41,932 nt of DNA, from the NCBI GenBank assembly GCA_016789955.1, contig JAEUPB010000063.1:1-41932 (forward strand). Direction: 5' to 3'. The DNA is from Rubrivivax sp. Its GTDB lineage: Bacteria; Pseudomonadota; Gammaproteobacteria; Burkholderiales; Burkholderiaceae_C. Within the stretch, counting starts at the first letter, position 1. Every line of letters begins with the position of its first letter. The translations under genes were made by a program, and so were the position numbers. Positions 11,080 to 19,872 of the stretch are shown here, one piece after another. Under the pieces are notes generated by a model. That model saw only the letters and a program-made list of their open reading frames with translations, was not told the origin of the DNA and ran no database searches.

Positions 11080-12612
11080 ATGATTCCGCGTCTCGCCGCC
11101 GCCCGCCTGCTGCACCTGTTGCCGCTGGTCGCGACGCTGGCGGCACACGCAGCGCCGCCGGCCGCACCGGGCCGCATGGAGCTGCCCGAGCCCGTGCGCG
11201 AAGCCCTGCAGCGCGCAGAGCTGCCCGACGACGCGCTGGCGGTGCTGGTGATGCCGCTCAGCGGCCGTGGCCCGGTGCTGCGGCACCGCGAGGACGTGCC
11301 GATGCAGCCGGGCTCGACGATGAAGCTCGTCACCAGCGCGGTGGCGCTGGACCGCCTGGGCCCGAACCTGCGCGGCAGCACCGAGCTGCTGAGCGTCGCG
11401 CCGCAGGAGGGCGAGCGCCTCGCGGGCGACCTGGTGCTGCGCGGCGGCGGCGACCCCGAGCTGGGCCTGCAGCAGCTGTGGGCGCTGCTGCTGGAGCTGC
11501 GCCACCGCGGCATCCGCGAGATCCATGGCGACATCCTGCTCGACCGCACGCTGTGGCGCCCCACGCGGCTGGACGTGGGCCTGCCGCCGTTCGACGAGGC
11601 GCCCGAGTGGCCCTACAACGTGATCCCCGATGCGCTGCAGCTCGCGGGCAACCTCGTGACGCTCGAACTGAGCAGCGAGGCGGGCATCGCGAACGGCAGC
11701 GGCCCTGTGTCGGCGCGGCTGCTGCCGGCGCTGCCCGGCGTCGTGATCGACAACCGCCTCACGCTCGGCGAGCTGCCCTGCGGCCAGTGGAGCGAGCCGT
11801 GGAAGACCCCGGCCACCACCACCGATGCCGACGGCACCGTGCACGTCGTGCTCGAGGGCCCGTTCCCGAAGGCCTGCACACGCCGCCCGCAGCTGCAGCT
11901 GCTCGACCGCACGGTGCTCGCCGACCGGCTGTTGCGCTGGACCTGGGCGCAGCTCGGCGGCACGTGGACGGGCCAGGCCCGCGAAGCCGCGGCACCGCCC
12001 GGCGCGCGGTTGCTGGCGCGGCGCGAGGCCCGGCCGTGGGGCGAGCTGATGCGGCCGCTGAACAAGCAGAGCGACAACGTGCTCACGCGCATGCTCTATC
12101 AGGCGCTGGGCGTGGCCGCGCTGCCGCAGGACCCGCAGCTCACCACCGCGCAGCTCGCCGAGCGCGAGGTGAAGCGCTGGTTCGCCGAGCAGCGCATCGA
12201 CGCCCGCGGGCTGGTGATGGACAACGGCTCGGGCCTGTCGCGCAGCGAGCGCATCAGCGCGCAGCAGCTCGGCGCGGTGCTGAAGGCCGCGTTCACCGGC
12301 CGCCACGCCAGCGACCTGCTGATGAGCCTGCCCACGGTGGGCGTGGACGGCAGCATGCGCAACCGCCTGAAGGACAGCCCCGCCACCGGCTGGGCGCGCG
12401 TGAAGACCGGCACGCTGCGCAACGTGGTGGCCCTGGCCGGCCTGGTGCCCGACCGCGACGGCCGCCCGTGGGTGATGGTGGCGATCATCAACCACGAGGC
12501 CGCGCGCCGCGGCGGACGACCGGCGCTCGATGCGCTGGTCGACTGGATCGCGCGCTCGGGCATGACGCAGCGCCACCGAGGCTCGAATGTCCCGGGACCC
12601 CACACGCATTGA
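11080..12612 (+). CDS. dacB: D-alanyl-D-alanine carboxypeptidase/endopeptidase (PBP4, DacB)
   Basis: This is a periplasmic serine peptidase of class C penicillin-binding type (family S13), 510 residues. A signal peptide (residues 1 to about 22, ending AHA) precedes the catalytic module. The three active-site motifs are complete: Ser79-Thr-Met-Lys82 (STMK), Ser331-Asp-Asn (SDN) and Lys442-Thr-Gly (KTG). As in the family, a long inserted domain separates STMK from SDN. It trims or cleaves D-Ala-containing peptide cross-links in peptidoglycan. The ATG at 11080 was chosen because the signal peptide begins there. Its 3' end overlaps the next gene by 26 bp. Confidence 0.96.
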   Translation: MIPRLAAARLLHLLPLVATLAAHAAPPAAPGRMELPEPVREALQRAELPDDALAVLVMPLSGRGPVLRHREDVPMQPGSTMKLVTSAVALDRLGPNLRGSTELLSVAPQEGERLAGDLVLRGGGDPELGLQQLWALLLELRHRGIREIHGDILLDRTLWRPTRLDVGLPPFDEAPEWPYNVIPDALQLAGNLVTLELSSEAGIANGSGPVSARLLPALPGVVIDNRLTLGELPCGQWSEPWKTPATTTDADGTVHVVLEGPFPKACTRRPQLQLLDRTVLADRLLRWTWAQLGGTWTGQAREAAAPPGARLLARREARPWGELMRPLNKQSDNVLTRMLYQALGVAALPQDPQLTTAQLAEREVKRWFAEQRIDARGLVMDNGSGLSRSERISAQQLGAVLKAAFTGRHASDLLMSLPTVGVDGSMRNRLKDSPATGWARVKTGTLRNVVALAGLVPDRDGRPWVMVAIINHEAARRGGRPALDALVDWIARSGMTQRHRGSNVPGPHTH

Positions 12613-13204
12613 GCCGCTCGGCGAGCCGGCCCGGCTGCAGACGCCGCGCCTCGCGCTGCGGCCCTGGGAGGACGCCGACCGCGCGCCGTTCGCCGCGCTG
12701 AACGCCGACCCCGAGGTGATGCGCCACTTCCCCTCGGTGCTGACGCGCGAGGCCAGCGACCGCTCGTTCGATGCGTGGAGCGCCGACTTCGCGCGCCGCG
12801 GCTGGAGCAACTGGGCCGTGGCGCTGCGCGATGCCGACGGTGACGTGCACCCGGCCGGCACCTTCATCGGTTTCGTCGGCCTCACGATCCCCTGGCGCAC
12901 GCTGCCCTTCACGCCCTGCGTGGAGATCGGCTGGCGGCTGGCCCGCGCGCACTGGCACCGCGGCTACGCCACCGAAGCGGCGCGCGAGGCGCTGCGCTTC
13001 GGTTTCGTGCGGCTCGGCCTCGACGAGATCGTCTCGTTCACGGCGCGCACCAACACGCCGTCGCAGGCGGTGATGCAGCGCATCGGCATGATCGACAGCG
13101 GCGAGGACTTCGACCACCCCGCCCTGCCCGAGGGCTCGCCGCTGCGGCGGCACTGCCTGTACCGGCTGGGCCGCGGGCGCTGGCTGTCCAGCGCCGCAGG
13201 CTGA
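12587..13204 (+). CDS. GNAT family N-acetyltransferase (RimJ/RimL-like)
   Basis: This 205-residue protein resembles the Acetyltransf_3 group. It begins with the typical LQTPRLALRPW strand. FIGFVGLTIP and CVEIGWRLA precede the acetyl-CoA loop HWHRGYATEAAREALRFGF, and NTPSQAVMQRIGM closes the fold. The ATG at 12587 has GAGG at 5-nt spacing and lies inside the end of dacB, so the two are probably co-transcribed and coupled. The acceptor could be a protein N-terminus, an amino acid or a small molecule. Confidence 0.9.
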   Translation: MSRDPTRIEPLGEPARLQTPRLALRPWEDADRAPFAALNADPEVMRHFPSVLTREASDRSFDAWSADFARRGWSNWAVALRDADGDVHPAGTFIGFVGLTIPWRTLPFTPCVEIGWRLARAHWHRGYATEAAREALRFGFVRLGLDEIVSFTARTNTPSQAVMQRIGMIDSGEDFDHPALPEGSPLRRHCLYRLGRGRWLSSAAG

Positions 13205-13320
13205 GGTCAGCCGCCCGCTTCCTTCACTGCAGCCGCGATGAAGGCAGCCCGCCAGTAAGCAACTCCCGAGCCATCGGCCACCGGGCGCAGGGCGCGAGGG
13301 CCGACCGCGAGAATCGGCCG

Positions 13321-14532
13321 ATGCCCGTTGGAGTCCGCCCCGAACCCCGGCCGCTCGCGATCGCGCTCGCCGGCCTGCTGTCGCTGGCCATCGCGATGGG
13401 CATCGGCCGTTTCGCGTTCACGCCGCTGCTGCCGATGATGCTGCACGACGGCGTGGTCGACCTGCCCGGGGCCAGCTGGCTCGCGACGGCCAACTACCTC
13501 GGCTACTGGCTGGGCGCGATGGGCTGCGCGCTGCAGCCGATGTTCTGGCGACGACTGGGGCGTGCGCCGCTGGTGCACACGCGCGTGGTGCGCACCGGAC
13601 TGGTGGCCACCGTGCTGCTCACGGTGGGCATGGCGCTGCCCTGGCCCGGCACCTGGGCGCTGTGGCGCGGCCTGGCCGGCGTGGCCAGCGCGCTGGTGTT
13701 CGTCTACGTCTCCGGCTGGTGCCTCGCGCGGCTCAGCGCGCTGGGCGTGCCCGCGCTGGCGGGGCTCATCTACGTCGGCCCGGGCCTGGGCATCGCCGCG
13801 AGCGGGCTGGCGGCCACGGCGATGGTGACGCACGGTGCGAGCGCCGCCATCGGCTGGCTGGTGTTCGCGGGGCTCGCGCTGGCGTTGACGGCGCTGGCCT
13901 GGCCGCAGCTGAGGGGCGTCGTGCCGTTGTCGGCGGCGGCGCCGACACGCGAGGAACATCCGTCACGCGGCACCATCGCGGCGTTCTCTGTCGCGTACGG
14001 GCTGGCCGGGTTCGGCTACATCGTCACGGCCACGTTCCTGCCTGTGATCGCGCGGCAGGCACTGCCGGGGTCGGTCTGGCTCGACCTGTTCTGGCCGATC
14101 TTCGGCATCGGTGTCTCCGCCGGGGCGCTGATCACCGTGAAGCTGCCGGTGCGCTGGGATCGCCGCCGCTTGCTGATGGGCTGCTATGGAATGCAGGCCA
14201 CCGGCGTGCTGCTGAGCGTTTGGTGGCCGACGCTCGCCGGCTTCGCGCTCGGCAGCCTGCTGCTCGGCCTGCCGTTCACGGCCATCACGCTGTTCGCGAT
14301 GCAGGAGGCCCGGCGGCTGTGGCCGCACAACGCATCCGCGCTGATCGGGCTGCTGACGGCCGCCTACGGCCTCGGGCAGATCGCCGGCCCGCCGATGGTG
14401 GCCTGGCTGCTGCAACGCAGCGCCCAGCCTGCGGAGGGCTTCGCCGCGTCGCTGCAGACCGCCGCCGCGGCGCTGCTGCTCGGCGGGGTGATCTACGCCG
14501 TGCTGGAGCGCCAGGCGCCGTTGAAGGCGTGA
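13321..14532 (+). CDS. YbfB/YjiJ-family MFS transporter
   Basis: This 403-residue protein has about twelve hydrophobic helices and belongs to the MFS_4 (YbfB/YjiJ) group. The signature is in TM1, AIAMGIGRFAFTPLLPMM, followed by WLATANYLGYWLGAMGC. The second half restarts at about residue 220 with VAYGLAGFGYIVTATFLPVIAR. Substrates of this family are unknown. It stands alone on the plus strand, 116 bp after the acetyltransferase gene, and converges with the amidohydrolase gene. Confidence 0.9.
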   Translation: MPVGVRPEPRPLAIALAGLLSLAIAMGIGRFAFTPLLPMMLHDGVVDLPGASWLATANYLGYWLGAMGCALQPMFWRRLGRAPLVHTRVVRTGLVATVLLTVGMALPWPGTWALWRGLAGVASALVFVYVSGWCLARLSALGVPALAGLIYVGPGLGIAASGLAATAMVTHGASAAIGWLVFAGLALALTALAWPQLRGVVPLSAAAPTREEHPSRGTIAAFSVAYGLAGFGYIVTATFLPVIARQALPGSVWLDLFWPIFGIGVSAGALITVKLPVRWDRRRLLMGCYGMQATGVLLSVWWPTLAGFALGSLLLGLPFTAITLFAMQEARRLWPHNASALIGLLTAAYGLGQIAGPPMVAWLLQRSAQPAEGFAASLQTAAAALLLGGVIYAVLERQAPLKA

Positions 14533-14589
14533 GCGCGCGCGGACGCTCCAATGCCCCGCTCGACGCGACCGTAGAGCGCTCATCGCTGC

Positions 14590-15489
14590 TCACGCTCCGA
14601 GCAGCGCCTGCACGTTGCCCCGCGCCACCAAGCTGCGCACCGGCTCGTCGAGCTGGCGCAGCAAGGCCTGCACGCTGGCGAACTTCATCGCGTCCGACTC
14701 CCGCGAGCGGCCTGCGGCATCGGTGCCGACGATCACGCGCAGCGGCTCGCGCTCGATCAGCGTGCGCCACGCGGGCTGAAGCGTGCCCTGTTCGTCGAAC
14801 ACCAGCGTGCCCGGCAGCCGTGGATGCGGCCACGTCCGTGCGCTCAGCTCGAGCGTGAGCCGGGGATGCCGCTGCAGCAGGCGCGCGGCCCGCTCGGCGC
14901 CTGCGTAGCCGGCATGCGCCCAGACCACCGCCACGTCGTCGTGGCGGGCCAGCAGCTCGGAGAACGCGTCGATGCGCGTCAGCTCCACGTGCATCACCAC
15001 CGGCACGCGGTGGCGCCGCGCCAGCGCCAGCACGGCGGTGGTGATCGCGCCCTGCACGTCGAAGTCGGCGGCGGGGAATCCGGCCGACGCATGGTGCACC
15101 GGCGACAGTTCGCCGATGCCGCGGAACACGCCGGCGGCCAGCAGCGGCTCCAGCAGGCCCAGCAACTCGGCCGGCGCGTCGCGCGCCCAGGCCCCGCGGT
15201 AGGCGCGCCGCTCGGGCGAGATCGAGGCGAACGGCACGAACCGCCCCGGCCAGCGCCGCACGGCGGCGAGCAACGTGTCGTGGTCGCTGCGGCCGCCCCA
15301 GTACACCAGCGCCTGCGCGGCGCCGTGCGCGTCCATCAGCTCGATCTGCAGCGCGGGGTCGTTGAGGTGCGCGTGGGCGTCGATGAAGGGGACGATGGCG
15401 GCAGGCCCCGGCCCGGCGCAGCCCACGAGCCCGCAGCCCGCCACGGCAGCCGCTGCGGCGGCCTGCGCCAGCAGCATCCGCCGCCGCAT
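14590..15489 (-). CDS. Lipoprotein amidohydrolase (metal-dependent TIM-barrel family)
   Basis: This 299-residue protein starts with a short positively charged, alanine-rich signal and two candidate lipobox cysteines (VAGC and LVGC), so it is probably exported and lipidated. The mature part begins with the metal-binding DAHAHL motif of the amidohydrolase superfamily and continues with VVMHVELTRIDAFSELL, VVWAHAGY and IVGTDAAGRS, matching the usual His, His and Asp ligands of Amidohydro_2-type barrels. It starts one base after the LD-carboxypeptidase stop, so the two form an operon. The substrate is unknown, although a cell-wall-derived compound would suit the neighbour. Confidence 0.8.
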   Translation of the reverse strand: MRRRMLLAQAAAAAAVAGCGLVGCAGPGPAAIVPFIDAHAHLNDPALQIELMDAHGAAQALVYWGGRSDHDTLLAAVRRWPGRFVPFASISPERRAYRGAWARDAPAELLGLLEPLLAAGVFRGIGELSPVHHASAGFPAADFDVQGAITTAVLALARRHRVPVVMHVELTRIDAFSELLARHDDVAVVWAHAGYAGAERAARLLQRHPRLTLELSARTWPHPRLPGTLVFDEQGTLQPAWRTLIEREPLRVIVGTDAAGRSRESDAMKFASVQALLRQLDEPVRSLVARGNVQALLGA

Positions 15490-15490
15490 T

Positions 15491-16540
15491 TCAGGTCACC
15501 GCCGGCTGCAGCAGCCGGATGGTGCCGGCGTCGGCATCCATCTCCACCGGCAGCCCCACGGGCAGCGTCAACTTGCGGCGGATGTGGCCGAACATCGCGC
15601 CGCGGTACACCGGCACGTTCAGGCCGAGGAAGTAGTCGTCGAACACCTCGTCGAGCGTCAGCGTACCGTAGTTGCCGTCGCCCGGGCCGCAGTTCGTGAA
15701 GGCACCCAGCACCACGCCGGCGAGGCGGTCGAACACGCCGGCGTTGCGCAGCGTCGAGAGCATGCGGTCGACGCGGTAGATGTACTCGTTGATGTCCTCG
15801 AGGAACAGCACCGCACCGTCGAACGACGGCACGTAGCGCGAGCCCATCATCGCCGCAAGCACTGCGAGGTTGCCGCCCAGCAGCGGCCCGCTGGCACGGC
15901 CGCCGCGGATCGTCTGGATGCGCTCGCGGCTGGCCAGCACGTCGTCGGGCGGCGGCGGGTTGCGCAGCGTCGCGGCCTGCGCGTCGAAGACCATCGCACG
16001 CAGGCTCTCCACGCTGAAGACGTTCCACTCCGACGCGCCGGTGGGCGAGTGGAACGTGACGAGCCCGGTGCGCGCGTGGATCGCGTTGATCAGCGCGGTG
16101 AGGTCGGAGTAGCCGCCGATGAACTTCGGATTGCGGCGGATCAGCTCGTAGTCGACCAGCGGCATCATGCGCGTGCCGCCCGAGCCGCCGGTGAGCGCGA
16201 GCAGGCCGTGCACGCCGGGGTCGGCGAACATCGCGTTGACATCCGCCGCGCGCTGCGCATCGGTGCCGGCGAACTGGCCGTAGCGTGCGCGCAGGTTCGG
16301 CGCCTCGCGCACCTTCAGGCCCAGCGAGCGCAGCGCCTCGGCAGCCACCTCGTACGGCGCGCGCTCGTGGATGGCGCTGCTGGGATTGATCAGCGCCACG
16401 GTGTCGCCGGGGGCGAGGCGGCGCGGGCGCAGCAGCGGCAGCGGGGCCGCGGGTGTGGCAACGGAAGTCATCGTCATCGCAGGAAGGGCCAGCGCGGCGA
16501 GCGCACGGCGGCGGGTGAGCAGAGGCGCGAGGCGGGTCAC
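15491..16540 (-). CDS. LD-carboxypeptidase, family S66 (MccF/LdcA-like), exported
   Basis: S66 enzymes cleave L,D peptide bonds, typically in peptidoglycan recycling, or act on microcin-type conjugates. The nucleophile Ser145 lies in FIGGYSDLTAL. The Glu of FLEDINEYIYRVDRM and the His of GHIRRKLTLPVG complete the triad. The GTG at 16540 was chosen because it gives an N-terminal TRRRALAALALPA signal, Tat-like, suggesting periplasmic location. Classical LdcA is cytosolic, so export would be unusual. An internal ATG about 20 codons later would shorten the signal. It is divergent from the EamA transporter, 69 bp away. Confidence 0.88.
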   Translation of the reverse strand: MTRLAPLLTRRRALAALALPAMTMTSVATPAAPLPLLRPRRLAPGDTVALINPSSAIHERAPYEVAAEALRSLGLKVREAPNLRARYGQFAGTDAQRAADVNAMFADPGVHGLLALTGGSGGTRMMPLVDYELIRRNPKFIGGYSDLTALINAIHARTGLVTFHSPTGASEWNVFSVESLRAMVFDAQAATLRNPPPPDDVLASRERIQTIRGGRASGPLLGGNLAVLAAMMGSRYVPSFDGAVLFLEDINEYIYRVDRMLSTLRNAGVFDRLAGVVLGAFTNCGPGDGNYGTLTLDEVFDDYFLGLNVPVYRGAMFGHIRRKLTLPVGLPVEMDADAGTIRLLQPAVT

Positions 16541-16609
16541 GATCGGGTGGCCGGAGTATCCAGTAGGTGGGACGCCGGCTCTCTCGCCGCGCCGATACTC
16601 CAGCCGCTG

Positions 16610-17485
16610 ATGCGCCCGCGAGACGTTGCCGAGCTGTTGTTGTTGAGCCTGCTGTGGGGCGCGGCCTACCTCTTCATGCGCGCCGCCGTGCCGGCCTTCG
16701 GGCCGGCCCCGATGATCGCGCTGCGCATGGTCATCGCGGCCGCGGTGCTGCTGCCGCTGCTGGCGATGCGCGGCGGGCTGCCGCAGCTCACGGCACGACC
16801 GCGCGCGCTGCTGGTGCAGGGGCTGCTCTACACCGCATTGCCGTTCCTGATGCTGGGCTGGTCGGCGCAGCACCTCGCGGCCGGGCTGCTGGCGGTCCTG
16901 AACGCCACGGCGCCGCTGTTCGCCGCGCTGCTCGCGCAGCTGGTGTTCAACGAGCGGCTCGGGCGCTGGCGCGTGGCGGGGCTGGTGATCGGCTTCGCGG
17001 GCGTGCTGGTGCTCACCGCGGGCAGCGTGTCGTTCCGCTCGGCCGACGGCCTGCTCGCGGTGGCGACGGTGATGGGAGTCTCGGCGATCTGGGCGTTCGG
17101 CGCGAACCACACGCGGCGCCACCTGGCGGCCCTCGACAGCCTCGCGCTGACCGTGGGCACGATGGGCCTGGCGAGCCTGGCGCTGGCACCTCTGGCCGCG
17201 GCGACCTGGCCCGTCACGCCGCCGCCGCTGCGCGCGTGGGCCGAGGTCGTCTTCCTCGGCGTGGTGAGTTCGGGCCTCGGCTTCCTGCTGTACTTCCGGC
17301 TGCTGCGCCGCGTGGGGCCTGTGCGCGCGATGTCGGTGACGTTCCTGAACCCCGTGGTGGCGCTGTTGGCCGGCGCCGCCTACCTCGGCGAGGCGATCAC
17401 GTGGCAGACGGTGGCCGGCGCGGCCATCGTGCTGGCCGGTACGGCACTGGCGCTGGGCCTGCTGGGCGAGCGCGCGCGCGGCTGA
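16610..17485 (+). CDS. EamA/DMT-superfamily transporter
   Basis: This 291-residue protein has ten predicted membrane helices in two EamA repeats. The first starts with LLLLSLLWGAAYLFMRAAVP and includes LLAVLNATAPLFAALLAQLVFNERL. The second runs from about residue 145, with FLNPVVALLAGAAYLGEAIT near the end, as in RhaT/YdcZ-like exporters. Such proteins export amino acids or metabolites; the substrate is unknown. The start ATG lies right where the hydrophobic sequence begins and gives the normal family length. Confidence 0.92.
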   Translation: MRPRDVAELLLLSLLWGAAYLFMRAAVPAFGPAPMIALRMVIAAAVLLPLLAMRGGLPQLTARPRALLVQGLLYTALPFLMLGWSAQHLAAGLLAVLNATAPLFAALLAQLVFNERLGRWRVAGLVIGFAGVLVLTAGSVSFRSADGLLAVATVMGVSAIWAFGANHTRRHLAALDSLALTVGTMGLASLALAPLAAATWPVTPPPLRAWAEVVFLGVVSSGLGFLLYFRLLRRVGPVRAMSVTFLNPVVALLAGAAYLGEAITWQTVAGAAIVLAGTALALGLLGERARG

Positions 17486-17497
17486 GCACCCCGAATG

Positions 17498-17914
17498 TCA
17501 GCCGCCGCGCGGCAAGGCCTCGACGTGTCGCGCGAAGCGATCGAGGATCGCCTGCCAGCCCTGCCGCTGCTGCTCGATGGAGTGCGTGGTTTCAGCGTCG
17601 AAGGTCTCGCGAACCGTCGTGCCGTCGGCCGCCGGCAGGAACGCCACGCGCAGCGTGCGATCGCCGAAGCGGCTCTCGATCAGCCGGTGCTCGTCGATGG
17701 CGGTGTAGGTGCCGGCGAAGTCGAAGCCGAAGCTGCCGTCCTTCGCTTCCATGCGCGACGAGAACTCGCCGCCGACGCGCAGGTCCACCGTGGCGCGGGT
17801 GGTGTGCCAGTCGTCGGAGGCCGCGTTCCAGCGGCAGATGTCCTCGGGCGTGGTCCAGGCGCGCCAGACGGCGGCGACGGGGGCGCGGACGAGGGTCTCG
17901 ATCGTGATCTGCAT
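17498..17914 (-). CDS. SRPBCC/AHSA1-like domain protein
   Basis: This 138-residue single-domain protein of the START/Bet v 1-like fold is similar to Aha1 C-terminal (AHSA1) proteins. It begins ITIETLVRAPVAAVWRAWTTPEDI and has the typical VGGEF-SRMEAKDGSFGFDFAGTY hairpin and a C-terminal helix with QQRQGWQAILDRFARHVE. Members bind hydrophobic ligands or act as stress-related accessory proteins, but no function can be assigned here. It converges with the EamA gene, only 12 bp apart. Confidence 0.87.
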   Translation of the reverse strand: MQITIETLVRAPVAAVWRAWTTPEDICRWNAASDDWHTTRATVDLRVGGEFSSRMEAKDGSFGFDFAGTYTAIDEHRLIESRFGDRTLRVAFLPAADGTTVRETFDAETTHSIEQQRQGWQAILDRFARHVEALPRGG

Positions 17915-18033
17915 GTCAGGTGCTCCAGGGTCGACAGTGTGCGGCAGCCGCCCGCGGCGCCGCTGCCATGCATGACGGACGGGCGGCCGCGGAATCGACA
18001 CGCGCGCCGGCTCGGGCGCCGCAGGCACCTTAC

Positions 18034-18312
18034 CTACTGGAAGATCCCCACCGCCAGCTCCACCCACACCAGCGCCAGCGCCAGCACGACGCCGCCCACC
18101 GCGAGCACGCGGACCGCGCGACCCTGCAGCCGCCGCGCCAGCAGCAGCGCGGTGAAGCCCGCCCCGTACAGCAGCACGGCCGCCACGACGAAATCGCCCG
18201 GCCCCCATGACACTTCGCGCGTGTAGCGCATCGCGACCGCGGGCACGAGCAGCAGTGCCGCGGTGGCGATGGCGAGGATCAGGGCGGGCTTGCGCAGCGA
18301 GTCGGTGGTCAT
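18034..18312 (-). CDS. Small three-helix membrane protein, function unknown
   Basis: This encodes a 92-residue protein with three hydrophobic segments (around 10-28, 38-60 and 67-90) separated by short charged loops. I do not recognise a named family. Its ATG overlaps the stop of the M15-like lipoprotein gene upstream by 4 nt, so the two are likely co-expressed. The 119 bp that follow on the minus strand, up to the SRPBCC gene, hold no further convincing ORF or terminator. Confidence 0.72.
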   Translation of the reverse strand: MTTDSLRKPALILAIATAALLLVPAVAMRYTREVSWGPGDFVVAAVLLYGAGFTALLLARRLQGRAVRVLAVGGVVLALALVWVELAVGIFQ

Positions 18313-18953
18313 GGCGTGGCGCGGGCGGGTTCCGGGAGGCTGCCAGCATACCCGGCGCAGGCTGTCGTGCGGCCGGTCTGGTCGGCACCCCAGGTGCGAT
18401 AGCCCGCCGTGTCGACGTGGATGCGGCCCGACGGATAGCGGCTCAGGCCCATCGCCCAGGCGCGGCCCTGTTCGCGCCAGAACGAGCACAGCGCCGCGGC
18501 GGCGTCGCGCCCGTCGCGCGGCGTCAGGTCGACGGCGAACGAGCGCAGGTGGGCGCTGCCGCGCGCGCCACCGGCGCAGCTGTTGAGCGGCTCGGCGCGG
18601 TAGGCCGAGTGCACCTCGAAAGGCCCGAGCACGCCAGCCTCCACCAGCGTGCGCAGCAGCTCGAGCACGCGCACCGCGGCGGGCCACTGCGCCGGCGGCG
18701 GTACGGCATACGGCTCGGCGCCGCAGTCGCGCCATGAACTGGCCGAGCGCAGCAGCTCTCCGCTGCGCACGACGCCGGCCACGCCGGCCTGCGCGAGGAA
18801 GGCCTCGAAGGCCTGCACGTCGTCCCGATGCGCCGCGGCCCACGCGGCGTACATCGCCTCATCGCGTGTCTCGCCCGGCCCGGTGGCACACCCGGCCAGC
18901 CCCGCGAGCACTGCCGCGCACGCAAGTTTCAGGCGGGCCGGCCGCGACCGCAC
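18309..18953 (-). CDS. M15-like (DUF882/VanY-fold) peptidase lipoprotein
   Basis: This 214-residue protein has a signal peptide and lipobox (LAGLAGC, Cys at about 22), so it is probably a periplasm-facing lipoprotein. The C-terminal half resembles Zn-dependent M15 D-Ala-D-Ala peptidases. HSAYRAEPLN is followed by SAHLRSFAVDL, which gives the His and Asp ligands, and RIHVDTAGYRTWG gives the third His. The layout is that of the M15_3/DUF882 group. A role in peptidoglycan turnover is therefore likely but not proven. It is the upstream partner of the small membrane protein. Confidence 0.78.
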   Translation of the reverse strand: MRSRPARLKLACAAVLAGLAGCATGPGETRDEAMYAAWAAAHRDDVQAFEAFLAQAGVAGVVRSGELLRSASSWRDCGAEPYAVPPPAQWPAAVRVLELLRTLVEAGVLGPFEVHSAYRAEPLNSCAGGARGSAHLRSFAVDLTPRDGRDAAAALCSFWREQGRAWAMGLSRYPSGRIHVDTAGYRTWGADQTGRTTACAGYAGSLPEPARATP

Positions 18954-18957
18954 TGCG

Positions 18958-19794
18958 TCAGGGCGCGGCGTACGGCGCGAGGAAGCCCGCCGTGGCGTGC
19001 CGCGCCGCGGGCAGGTTCAGCAGCGTTTGCGGCGCACCGGGCACCAGCACCACGGCCGCGCGCGGGTTGTCCTTCAGCGCGGCGCCGCAGTGCCCTTGCG
19101 CGTCGGCATTGCCCAGCCAGGCATTGCTGCGCGAGAAGAACGGGTCGGTCGAACTGATGACGTTCAACACCGGCTTGTCGGCCTCGAAGGCATTGCGCGG
19201 CGCCTCGACGAAGTAGTTGGGCTCGCAGCTCCACGCGTAGAGCATGCGAGCCGCGAACTCGCGGCCCTCGTGGCGGGCCACCGGCACCGCGCCTTCGCTG
19301 GTGCCGGCGAGGATCAGCCGCGCGGGGTCGGCCCAGGGCTGGCGGCGGATCGCCTCGAGCGCCGGGCGGATCTCGGAGGCACGCAGCGCGTGGATGCGCT
19401 CGTACGAGGCCTTGTCGATCGGCGACTTGTAGGTCACGTGCCCTGGCAGCGTGAACGAATCGGGCGCGACGCTGGCGATGCCCATCGTCGCCAGCCATTG
19501 CTGCCACTCGCCGATGGCCTTCAGGCCGAGGCCCGAGGAGCCGTGCAGGAACAGCACCACCGCCACGCGCTGGCCGTTGCCGGCAGGGGCGTCCTTCAGC
19601 TTGCCGGTGTACGGCGCGCCGCCGGTCACGCGCGCGGGCAGCACCACGGCGGCGAGTTCGGCGCTGGTGCGCAGCGACTCCGGCGTGTGCACCCACGCGT
19701 CACCCTTCACCTCACCCTGCGGCGTCGGCGCCTGGGCCCACGCCATCGTCACCATGGCCGCCAGCACCGCCACACCCACCGATCTCGTTCGCAT
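18958..19794 (-). CDS. Exported alpha/beta-hydrolase (dienelactone hydrolase-like)
   Basis: This encodes 278 residues starting with a Sec signal (RTRSVGVAVLAAMVTMAWAQA). The mature enzyme shows an oxyanion-type VVLFLHGSSGLG and a nucleophile elbow GTSEGA (Ser), with later Asp/His candidates in VISSTDPFFS and LPAARHATAGF. Four cysteines, including SCEPN and GHCGAA, could form a disulfide in the periplasm. The ATG at 19794 is preferred to one eight codons upstream because the signal peptide and a GAGG ribosome site fit it. It sits 4 bp upstream of the M15 lipoprotein gene, and both are predicted to be exported. The substrate is unknown. Confidence 0.8.
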   Translation of the reverse strand: MRTRSVGVAVLAAMVTMAWAQAPTPQGEVKGDAWVHTPESLRTSAELAAVVLPARVTGGAPYTGKLKDAPAGNGQRVAVVLFLHGSSGLGLKAIGEWQQWLATMGIASVAPDSFTLPGHVTYKSPIDKASYERIHALRASEIRPALEAIRRQPWADPARLILAGTSEGAVPVARHEGREFAARMLYAWSCEPNYFVEAPRNAFEADKPVLNVISSTDPFFSRSNAWLGNADAQGHCGAALKDNPRAAVVLVPGAPQTLLNLPAARHATAGFLAPYAAP

Positions 19795-19872
19795 GCCCGC
19801 CTCGCTCCTGTGTCGCATCTGCCCGGGCCAGGGGTGACCCGGGGTGCGGTGGAGGATACGCGGCGCCGCCGT

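Noticed and set aside
13199-13212. Inverted repeat GGCTGA/TCAGCC over the acetyltransferase stop as a terminator
   Set aside because: The loop is only 2 nt and no T tract follows; too short to call.
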